DNA from: Spirochaetes bacterium GWF1_49_6
GTDB taxonomy: Bacteria > Spirochaetota > Brevinematia > Brevinematales > GWF1-51-8
Direction of reading: 5' to 3'
Assembly (NCBI GenBank): GCA_001829395.1
Contig: MIBD01000059.1
Location: 3,544-9,617, forward strand
DNA length: 6,074 bases
Of this stretch, positions 1 to 4,512 are shown in pieces. The notes beneath the pieces were generated by a model. That model was not told the DNA's origin. It saw nothing but the letters and a program-made list of their open reading frames with translations, and made no database searches. Numbering within the stretch: position 1 is the stretch's first letter; every line of letters begins with the position of its first letter. Both the position numbers and the translations under genes were made by a program.

Positions 1-23
1 ACAATCACGAGCGCAAACAATAG

Positions 24-57
24 AAATAAAAGACCCTGATTGCGTCTCAGGGTCTTT
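24..57 (-). terminator. Intrinsic terminator of the minus-strand exported-protein gene
   Basis: An 11-bp perfect stem (29-39 pairing with 47-57, AAAGACCCTGA/TCAGGGTCTTT) encloses a 7-nt loop. On the minus strand it is followed by a T-rich run (TTTTATTT, complement of 31-24). It lies 37 nt beyond the stop codon of the minus-strand gene ending at 95, where its terminator is expected. On the plus strand only three Ts follow inside the stem, so it could weakly serve a convergent gene left of the window, but that is not supported directly. Confidence 0.85.
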
Positions 58-94
58 ACGGCTTCCGAAATCATTTTATTATATCGATGCTTCC

Positions 95-625
95 TTACTT
101 AGCGGTAATTTTAAAACTTTTCGCCATCTTCGATAAATTTCCGCTGTATCCTTTAATCGAGTCCTTCACGACCGATTGGACGTACATATAATATTTCTTG
201 CCCTTGACGAGAATACAGATACCGACCGCCATATTGTATTCGCCCTGCTGTGTCTCGATCACCGCGACAGCTCCGTCTGTGGCGCCGGCGGCCTTGATCT
301 CAGCCGAGGGCGGAATGATCTGGTCTTTAGGTAACGTATTTTCCGCTTCTAGATTTTCGAGGGTCCCATTGAGCAGGCCGAGCGCGGTCATCTTTTTATC
401 GTTCATCGGGTAAACATACACCCCGAACGCGGCAAACCCGTCCGCGGACGAATAAGTGATATTCGGCACACCCACGCTGTCGTCGGACGAAACCGTCCAA
501 TCGTCGGGATAATCGAACTGGAACCCGGCGTTGTTCTTATAGGTGAGCATCTTCGCGGACGCGGCGGACGCGGCCATCAGCACGATTACGGCGATCGCCG
601 AAATCCGGGATAATATTTTCGCCAT
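95..625 (-). CDS. Exported small protein, PsbP/DcrB-like (F..YP..W motif)
   Basis: The product is 176 residues. It has a classical signal peptide: basic start (K3, R7), hydrophobic stretch at about 8-20, and an ASA motif ending at A24 as the likely cleavage site. There is no lipobox cysteine, so a soluble periplasmic or secreted protein is expected. The mature part opens with an F-Q-F-D-Y-P-x-x-W segment (residues 35-43) and ends with a K-S-F-K-I strand (169-173). Both are typical of PsbP-like, DcrB-like or DUF1795-type domains, whose molecular role in bacteria is mostly unknown. The ATG at 623-625 is preceded by a strong AGGAGG (complement of 630-635) four bases away, which fixes the start. 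The gene is monocistronic within the window, with its own promoter and terminator, and is divergent from folD. Family assignment rests on motif resemblance only; export is the more secure claim. Confidence 0.85.
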   Translation of the reverse strand: MAKILSRISAIAVIVLMAASAASAKMLTYKNNAGFQFDYPDDWTVSSDDSVGVPNITYSSADGFAAFGVYVYPMNDKKMTALGLLNGTLENLEAENTLPKDQIIPPSAEIKAAGATDGAVAVIETQQGEYNMAVGICILVKGKKYYMYVQSVVKDSIKGYSGNLSKMAKSFKITAK

Positions 626-644
626 TTTTCCTCCTGGGATAATC

Positions 645-674
645 GTATGCTATCCTATTAATATTTTAGCATAC
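645..674. promoter_or_regulatory. Perfect 8-bp dyad overlapping the -10 box (candidate operator)
   Basis: GTATGCTA at 645-652 is the exact inverse of TAGCATAC at 667-674, with a 14-nt spacer. Half-site centres are 22 bp apart, about two helical turns, as expected for a dimeric DNA-binding regulator. The right arm overlaps the minus-strand -10 hexamer (663-668) and the left arm lies just past the predicted start near 656. A bound protein would therefore block that promoter. Because the start falls between the arms, an RNA hairpin is not the natural explanation. No regulator gene is present in the window. Confidence 0.45.
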
Positions 675-690
675 TTTTACCATTATTCAA
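663..690 (-). promoter_or_regulatory. Sigma-70-type promoter for the minus-strand exported-protein gene
   Basis: Read on the minus strand, TTGAAT (complement of 685-690) and TAAAAT (complement of 663-668) are separated by 16 bp, giving a start near 656 and a leader of about 30 nt before the ATG at 625. The -10 hexamer shares the 11-mer GCTAAAATATT with the promoter at 3129-3156. The hexamers were matched by eye. Confidence 0.6.
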
Positions 691-702
691 ATAGTTTTCA
701 CA

Positions 703-711
703 TGTTATAAT
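703..711 (+). promoter_or_regulatory. Extended -10 promoter candidate for folD-rsmI
   Basis: TGTTATAAT at 703-711 is a perfect extended -10 element (TGn plus TATAAT). No good -35 hexamer lies 17 bp upstream, which extended -10 promoters can tolerate. It would start transcription near 718 and give folD a leader of nearly 200 nt. It lies back to back with the minus-strand promoter. Confidence 0.55.
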
Positions 712-728
712 ACAAACCTTTCTCTGAG

Positions 729-758
729 AAAACCATTACCGGGCTTGCCCCCGGTTTT
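729..758 (+). repeat. Hairpin in the folD leader, terminator-like or part of a dispersed repeat
   Basis: ACCGGG (738-743) pairs with CCCGGT (750-755) around a 6-nt loop and is followed by TTTATT. An alternative outer pairing joins AAAACC (729-734) with GGTTTT (753-758). The structure lies soon after the predicted start of the folD transcript, so it could be a weak attenuator. It also resembles widespread intergenic palindromes with an ACCGGG-cttg-CCCGGT core. The short, interrupted T-run argues against a strong terminator. Confidence 0.4.
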
Positions 759-764
759 ATTCGG

Positions 765-842
765 GATGCCATTACGAGGCATGGAAGACCGAAGTAATGT
801 GTTATCCATACCCCTGCTCATCCTTCGATATTATCAGGATGA
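765..842. repeat. Two degenerate palindromic intergenic repeats in the folD leader
   Basis: The first unit has CATTAC (770-775) facing GTAATG (794-799), with CGAG and GAAG inside. It resembles the CATTGCGAG...GAAGCAATG repeats common in intergenic DNA of many bacteria. The second has TCATCCT (818-824) exactly inverse to AGGATGA (836-842) around an 11-nt loop that starts TCGA, like the CATCCTTCGA...AGGATG repeat class. The comparison with those classes is from memory. The inverted repeats themselves are visible. The 745-912 stretch is an open frame but has no convincing coding character. Confidence 0.45.
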
Positions 843-912
843 CGGGCGGGCTTTTCCTCCGCGAACTTTGCGTTTTTCGCCCGTACCATGTAAAATATCA
901 CCGGAGAAAAAA

Positions 913-1773
913 ATGATATTAGACGGTAAGGCTCTCGCGGCGATAGAACGCGAAAAAATCAGGGAAGAAACGCAAAAGCTCGGGATACAGCCCGGTCTCG
1001 CGGTAGTGCTGGTCGGCGACGACTCCGCGTCCCAGAGCTACGTCAACTCGAAGGAGAAGGCGTGCCTCGAACTCGGTTTCCTCTCGCGCGTCATGCGTCT
1101 CCCAGCGTCCACCCCGGAAGCCGAACTCCTCCAGATCGTCATGGACCTGAACTCCGATAAGTCAATCAACGGTATCCTCGTGCAGCTCCCGTTACCGGGG
1201 CATATCGACGAGAACCTGATTATCGACGCTATCGACCCGGACAAGGATGTGGACTGTTTCCATCCGTTCAACTTCGGCCGCCTGTTTATCGGCAGCCAGA
1301 TCATCGAGCCGTGCACCCCTAAGGGAATCATGCGGATACTCGACCATTATATGATAGAGATCAAGGGCAAGAACGCCGTGGTGATCGGCAGAAGTAATAT
1401 AGTCGGCAAGCCGGCCGCGATGCTCCTGATGCAAAGGCACGCCACTGTCACTATCGCGCACTCGCGCACGGTCGATCTGCCCGAGGTCTGCCGTAGGGCG
1501 GACATTCTGGTCGCGGCGGTGGGGAAACCCCTGATGGTGAAGGGCGACTGGGTCAAGGAAGGCGCGGTGGTGATCGATGTCGGTACGAACCGTGTCCCGG
1601 ACAGCACGCGCCCCAAGGGTTACCGGATGGTCGGCGACGTCGATTTCGCGGAAGTCGAGCCTAAGGTGTCGGCGATATCCCCTGTCCCCGGCGGTATCGG
1701 CCCGATGACGATCGCGATGCTGATGTCGAACACGCTCGCGCTCGCGAAGTACGCCCATGGGATAATAGATTGA
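913..1773 (+). CDS. folD: FolD, methylenetetrahydrofolate dehydrogenase/cyclohydrolase
   Basis: FolD is a cytosolic bifunctional enzyme that oxidises 5,10-methylene-THF to 5,10-methenyl-THF with NAD(P) and hydrolyses that to 10-formyl-THF, feeding purine and formyl-methionine synthesis. At 286 residues the protein is of normal length. The substrate site is visible: Y43 and catalytic K47 in YVNSKEKA, Q91 in VQLPLPG, and D114 in DVDCFHP, where C115 replaces the more usual glycine. PCTPKG (133-138) follows, then the nucleotide-binding VVIGRSNIVGKP (156-167) and the C-terminal PVPGGIGPMT (257-266). The ATG at 913 was chosen because it places the family's usual N-terminus correctly and has GGAG at 903-906, six bases upstream. 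The frame stays open back to a TTG at 745, but those codons match no FolD sequence and have no ribosome site. Its stop overlaps the rsmI start. Confidence 0.97.
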   Translation: MILDGKALAAIEREKIREETQKLGIQPGLAVVLVGDDSASQSYVNSKEKACLELGFLSRVMRLPASTPEAELLQIVMDLNSDKSINGILVQLPLPGHIDENLIIDAIDPDKDVDCFHPFNFGRLFIGSQIIEPCTPKGIMRILDHYMIEIKGKNAVVIGRSNIVGKPAAMLLMQRHATVTIAHSRTVDLPEVCRRADILVAAVGKPLMVKGDWVKEGAVVIDVGTNRVPDSTRPKGYRMVGDVDFAEVEPKVSAISPVPGGIGPMTIAMLMSNTLALAKYAHGIID

Positions 1774-2525
1774 GCGGCGCCCTTTATGTGGTCGCCACCC
1801 CTATCGGCAATCTCGGGGATATCACGCTCCGCGCGCTGGAAACGCTCAAATCGGTCGATATGATCGCGTGCGAGAACCCGGTGCATAGCCTGAAACTGCT
1901 CAATCATTTCGAGATAAAGAAACGGTTATTGGAATATTCCCCGGCGAACGAGGCGAACAGCGCGAAGGGGATTGTCAGTCTGCTGAAGGACGGGAAAAAT
2001 ATCGCGCTCGTGTCCGACTCCGGTACGCCGTGCGTATCCGACCCCGGCACGCGTCTGACGCGTCTCGCGGCGGAGGAAGGAATTACGATCGTACCGTTAC
2101 CCGGCGCATCGGCGCTCACGGCGCTGCTTTCAGCCGGAGGGTTTCCCGCCGATAGGGCGGTATTCCTCGGATTCCTTTCGAAAAAGGAAGGTAAGGCGAC
2201 CAAGGAACTCGCCGTATTCCGCGATATAGAATGCGTGATAACCGTCTATGTTTCGTCGCACCAGTTAAAAAAGATTCTCGGATGCATTAATAAAATATTC
2301 GGAAATGTCGAAATTATAATAGGCAGGGAGATGACTAAGGTGAACGAGGAGTTTATCCGCGGAAGAGCGGACGAGCTTCAGGAGCGCCCCATCACCGAAA
2401 AAGGAGAGTTCGCGATACTGATCAATAATCACCGCGAACGGGATCAGGGCGGCAAAGAGGATAGACCGCCGGAAGCGAAATTTGTTCCGGTAAGGGATAA
2501 GAAAAGAAAAAAAGAGACGTTTTGA
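1770..2525 (+). CDS. rsmI: RsmI, 16S rRNA (cytidine-1402-2'-O)-methyltransferase, divergent
   Basis: RsmI is a tetrapyrrole-methylase-fold enzyme that uses S-adenosylmethionine to methylate the 2'-O of C1402 in the 16S rRNA decoding centre. The 251-residue protein shows LYVVATPIGNLGDITLRAL (5-23), SDSGTPCVSDPG (82-93), VPLPGASA (108-115), GFLSKKEGK (134-142), REMTK (186-190) and KGEFAIL (211-217). Several signature residues differ from the usual family pattern: EDTR reads ENPV (35-38) and YESPHRL reads YVSSHQL (160-166). The tail (about 222-251) is charged and lysine/arginine-rich; there is no C-terminal helical domain of the sort seen in longer homologues. The TTG start at 1770 overlaps the folD stop by 4 nt (TTGA), which suggests translational coupling; only a weak GGGA (1759-1762) precedes it. 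This start fits the family because LYVVATP normally lies near the N-terminus. Confidence 0.9.
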   Translation: MSGALYVVATPIGNLGDITLRALETLKSVDMIACENPVHSLKLLNHFEIKKRLLEYSPANEANSAKGIVSLLKDGKNIALVSDSGTPCVSDPGTRLTRLAAEEGITIVPLPGASALTALLSAGGFPADRAVFLGFLSKKEGKATKELAVFRDIECVITVYVSSHQLKKILGCINKIFGNVEIIIGREMTKVNEEFIRGRADELQERPITEKGEFAILINNHRERDQGGKEDRPPEAKFVPVRDKKRKKETF

Positions 2526-2529
2526 AATA

Positions 2530-2557
2530 TAAAGAATATCGGGGTAGTGACCGATAA
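2530..2557 (+). promoter_or_regulatory. Sigma-28 (FliA/SigD) type promoter of flgM
   Basis: TAAAG at 2530-2534 and ACCGATAA at 2550-2557 lie between rsmI and flgM. The enteric sigma-28 consensus is TAAA, 15 bp, GCCGATAA; here the gap is 16 bp and one base of the -10 box differs. Transcription would start near 2565, just before the ribosome site at 2571. Placing flgM under the sigma factor it inhibits matches the known class-3 autoregulation of FlgM. Confidence 0.7.
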
Positions 2558-2570
2558 TATATTGTGAGGA

Positions 2571-2576
2571 AGGAGG
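2571..2576 (+). promoter_or_regulatory. Strong flgM ribosome binding site, inside a small hairpin loop
   Basis: AGGAGG ends six bases before the flgM ATG. The flanking AGGAA (2567-2571) and TTCCT (2578-2582) can pair, which would put most of the site in a 6-nt loop directly before the start codon. The stem is only 5 bp, so it would be a weak modulator of translation at most. Confidence 0.6.
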
Positions 2577-2582
2577 TTTCCT

Positions 2583-2873
2583 ATGGAAATCAACGGATTA
2601 GGCGGAATTAGACCGATTGACAATACCAATAAGCCCAATAAAGTGAACTTAAAGAGCGACAGCCTCGAATCGGGGTCCGATAAACTGGAGATCTCCGACG
2701 AAGCAAAGAAGCTCGCGGAGCTTTCGAAATACCAACAGGTGGTGAATAACGCCCCGGACGTCCGTGAAGAAAAGCTCGCCGAGGTGAAAGCCAAACTCGA
2801 AAGCGGCGCCTATAACAACGAAGAAGTGATGAACGCAGTCGCCGAGAAGCTGATGAAGGTATTGGGATTGTAG
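2583..2873 (+). CDS. flgM: FlgM, negative regulator of flagellin synthesis (anti-sigma-28)
   Basis: FlgM binds sigma-28 and keeps it from RNA polymerase until the hook-basal body is finished. It is then exported through the flagellar type III channel, which frees sigma-28 for late flagellar genes. The product is 96 residues, the usual family size. The N-terminal part (1-32) is polar, rich in N, K, S and D, and probably unfolded, as is known for FlgM. The conserved part follows: LEISDEAKKLAEL (35-47), NAPDVREEKLAEVKAKLESG (56-75) and helical EEVMNAVAEKLMKVLGL (80-96), which correspond to the sigma-binding helices. The ATG at 2583 has an excellent AGGAGG site. The gene lies 57 nt after rsmI with no terminator between, so it may be read both from the folD promoter and from its own sigma-28-type promoter. 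A strong terminator ends the unit. Confidence 0.93.
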   Translation: MEINGLGGIRPIDNTNKPNKVNLKSDSLESGSDKLEISDEAKKLAELSKYQQVVNNAPDVREEKLAEVKAKLESGAYNNEEVMNAVAEKLMKVLGL

Positions 2874-2876
2874 TAT

Positions 2877-2915
2877 TGACAATACCGGCCGCTTCACTCC
2901 TATGAAGGCCGGGTA
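2877..2915 (+). other. Structured region after flgM: hairpin and TTGACA promoter-like boxes
   Basis: TACCGGCC (2883-2890) pairs with GGCCGG-G-TA (2907-2915, one bulged G). The stem continues inward as TTCA (2893-2896) with TGAA (2903-2906) past a 2-nt bulge. No T-run follows, so it is not a terminator. The same stretch contains a perfect TTGACA (2877-2882) and, 18 bp on, TATGAA (2901-2906), which could be a promoter for a transcript of about 60 nt ending at the terminator at 2943-2973. Structure and boxes are visible; the function is open. Confidence 0.3.
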
Positions 2916-2942
2916 CGGATAAGACTAACCATTTTTACTGAT

Positions 2943-2973
2943 AAAGAGTCCCGCTCAGCGGGACTCTTTTTTT
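2943..2973 (+). terminator. Strong intrinsic terminator of folD-rsmI-flgM
   Basis: A perfect 12-bp stem AAAGAGTCCCGC (2943-2954) / GCGGGACTCTTT (2958-2969) has a 3-nt TCA loop and is followed by a run of seven Ts (2967-2973). It sits 70 nt after the flgM stop. The A-run on the left arm means it could also work on the minus strand, but no minus-strand gene ends here. Confidence 0.95.
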
Positions 2974-3128
2974 GTTACCCACATGTTGCCGCCTTCACCC
3001 GGACAGTACAAACAGGATGACGCTTTTCTTTCGCCATCTCGGCTGCGCTCGATGCCCGGATATGGAACCGCTCATTCCAGAATCTTGCATAGTAAGTCTA
3101 AGTATTTCAATCCTTTCGTACCATTTTC
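2974..3128. repeat. Non-coding stretch with degenerate palindromic repeat sequence
   Basis: No credible gene is seen between the terminator and the next promoter. GATGACG (3016-3022) is nearly the inverse of CGCCATC (3032-3038), and CATC (3035-3038) faces GATG (3051-3054) around a TCGGCTGCGCTC core. The hexamer CCCGGA occurs on both sides (2998-3003 and 3055-3060). The core resembles the GCTGCGCTC motif of palindromes dispersed between genes in many bacteria, as in the folD leader; this likeness is from memory. Confidence 0.35.
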
Positions 3129-3156
3129 TTGTTATTTCGAGATTCCGCGCTAAAAT
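3129..3156 (+). promoter_or_regulatory. Sigma-70-type promoter of the ten-repeat protein gene
   Basis: TTGTTA (3129-3134) and TAAAAT (3151-3156) are separated by 16 bp, predicting a start near 3163 and a leader of about 30 nt. It shares the 11-mer GCTAAAATATT with the minus-strand promoter at 663-690 and the 16-bp spacing with the promoters at 663-690 and 4459-4486, which suggests the same housekeeping sigma factor. Confidence 0.6.
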
Positions 3157-3191
3157 ATTGTCGAACGGTACGTTTTATCAAGGAGTCCGCA

Positions 3192-4400
3192 ATGAAAGGT
3201 TCCCCTATTATAGCGTTATCCATGATGATTTTTCTGTCGATGATTTCGACGGTATACCCCGAAACAAAAAAATTCAAGATCGGTAAATATAGCTCTTCCC
3301 CTTTAATCACCCTATCGCCCGACGGCCTGAACTTCGGGGTCAATTTTTATCTGGGAGAGAAAATGTATCTGTTTCTAAACGGTACCTCCTATGGGGGGTA
3401 TGAAACGGCAGGACCTCCCGTGTTCTCATCCAGCGATTCCAAATACGGTTTCGGCTATCAACAAGGCGGAAAATGGTATAATAATATCAATGGGACTGTT
3501 TACGGGGGATACGATTTGTGCGGGCCAAATGTTTTTTCTCATGACGGTAAAAGTTTCGGGTTTAGTTATACGAAGGACGGCAAGAAATATATTAATATCA
3601 ACGGGACGACTTTCGGAGGATATGAGAAAACCGGGAAGGTCATTATTTCTGACGACGGGTCGAAGTTCGGATTTTGGTATAAACTTAACGAAAAATGTTT
3701 TATCAATATCAACGGTAAGGAGTTTAGCGCGTATCAATGGGCGGACGACCCGGTGTTTTCCGCCGACGGCTCCTATTACGCCTTCAGTTACCTGAAGGAC
3801 GGGAAACGCACAATCATACTGAACGGCGATGTTTTCGGGGAGTACGAGGGCGTCGGCTCGTTCGCATTCTCCGCCGACGGCAGCGTGTTCGCGTTTGATT
3901 ATTCGCAAAACCACGAGTGGTATGTCAATGTGAACGGAAAAATCTACTTCGGGTATAATATCGCGGAAGTTCCCGCGCTCTCTCCCGACGGGTCGAAGTT
4001 CGCGTTCTGGTACGAGTACGGCGATCACCCCGGAACCGGGAAGGGCTATGTCAACATGAACGGGACTTCTCATGGAGGATACTACGAGGGAGGGCGTTTT
4101 GTATTTTCACCGGACTGCTCCTCCTATGCCATCATCTATTGGAAGGGTTCCCAAACATTCGCGGATATCAACGGAAAGACTTACGGCGGATATAAAATGG
4201 CTTCCGACCCGTTATTCTCCCCTGATAGTTCGAAGTTCGGATTCGTCTACCAGCAGGGCGGGAAATGGTATGTGAATGTCAACGGGACGCAGACGAAAGG
4301 GCCGTATCAGTCCGTGGAGTTCACTATCAATCAGGACAACGTCATGGTAATCGCGTATATCAAGGACAGTTATTTATATTTCGAGGAACTGAAACTATAA
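3192..4400 (+). CDS. Exported protein of ten 37-residue WD40/TolB-like repeats
   Basis: The product is 402 residues. An N-terminal hydrophobic segment (about 4-22) is a likely signal peptide; the exact cleavage site is unclear. The rest is ten tandem repeats at residues 31-67, 68-104, 105-141, 142-178, 179-215, 216-252, 253-294, 295-331, 332-368 and 369-402. All are exactly 37 long except the seventh (five extra residues) and the last (34). The consensus is roughly GGY....PVFSPDGSKFGF.Y, then ..GGKWYVNVNGT.Y. The FSPDGSKFAF strand is typical of PD40/TolB-like beta-propellers, so each unit is probably one blade. ATG 3192 was chosen over an upstream TTG because AAGGAG lies six bases before it and it begins the signal peptide. 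It has its own promoter and is followed 112 nt later by a second exported propeller gene. No enzymatic motif is visible; a binding or scaffold role is only an inference. Confidence 0.88.
   Translation: MKGSPIIALSMMIFLSMISTVYPETKKFKIGKYSSSPLITLSPDGLNFGVNFYLGEKMYLFLNGTSYGGYETAGPPVFSSSDSKYGFGYQQGGKWYNNINGTVYGGYDLCGPNVFSHDGKSFGFSYTKDGKKYININGTTFGGYEKTGKVIISDDGSKFGFWYKLNEKCFININGKEFSAYQWADDPVFSADGSYYAFSYLKDGKRTIILNGDVFGEYEGVGSFAFSADGSVFAFDYSQNHEWYVNVNGKIYFGYNIAEVPALSPDGSKFAFWYEYGDHPGTGKGYVNMNGTSHGGYYEGGRFVFSPDCSSYAIIYWKGSQTFADINGKTYGGYKMASDPLFSPDSSKFGFVYQQGGKWYVNVNGTQTKGPYQSVEFTINQDNVMVIAYIKDSYLYFEELKL
3282..4397 (+). repeat. Tandem array of ten 111-nt coding repeats
   Basis: The 37-residue units give a 111-nt period from 3282, interrupted by a 15-nt insertion in unit seven. 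Units two and nine share the peptide YQQGGKWY, but their DNA differs at third positions (CAACAAGGCGGAAAA versus CAGCAGGGCGGGAAA). Protein-level conservation with diverged DNA shows the array is old and not a recent expansion. Third positions appear AT-richer in the first four units than in the later ones. Confidence 0.85.
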
Positions 4401-4458
4401 AGGGATTCCCATTCGCGAACAAAACATAGCGCCATTTTTATCAAATCCCGTTATCTTC
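4401..4458. other. Spacer after the ten-repeat gene, no clear terminator
   Basis: GGGATT (4402-4407) and AATCCC (4444-4449) could pair, but across 36 nt and with no following T-run. No convincing intrinsic terminator is seen, so some readthrough into the next gene is possible. Confidence 0.4.
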
Positions 4459-4486
4459 TTGCCTTCCTGTACGTACTCATTATAAT
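4459..4486 (+). promoter_or_regulatory. Sigma-70-type promoter of the PQQ-like propeller gene
   Basis: TTGCCT (4459-4464) and a consensus TATAAT (4481-4486) are separated by 16 bp, predicting a start near 4493 and a leader of only about 20 nt. The spacer holds a perfect 8-bp palindrome, GTACGTAC (4469-4476), which could be an operator but is short enough to be chance. Confidence 0.7.
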
Positions 4487-4512
4487 ATATCTTGACTAAT
4501 CAGGAGGCGGAA

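Noticed and set aside
745..912. N-terminal extension of FolD from a TTG at 745, or a leader peptide gene.
   Set aside because: The extra 56 codons have no ribosome site, overlap palindromic repeats and do not belong to the FolD fold. The ATG at 913 has GGAG at the right distance and gives the usual family N-terminus.
712..912. A tetrahydrofolate riboswitch upstream of folD.
   Set aside because: The leader is long and structured, but I could not match the conserved cores of the THF riboswitch classes. The hairpins are better explained as palindromic repeats.
1192..1758. A 188-codon minus-strand open frame inside folD, rich in R, D and H.
   Set aside because: Its composition is that expected of the reverse of GC-rich codons, and every conserved FolD motif lies on the plus strand.
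2972..3286. A plus-strand open frame starting in the terminator T-run.
   Set aside because: It begins within the terminator, runs through the repeat-like spacer and overlaps the well-supported start at 3192 in another frame.
3168..4476. Shared GTACGT word near the promoters at 3168 and 4469 as a common operator.
   Set aside because: It occupies different positions relative to the two -10 boxes, is only six bases, and also occurs inside the coding region near 4849.
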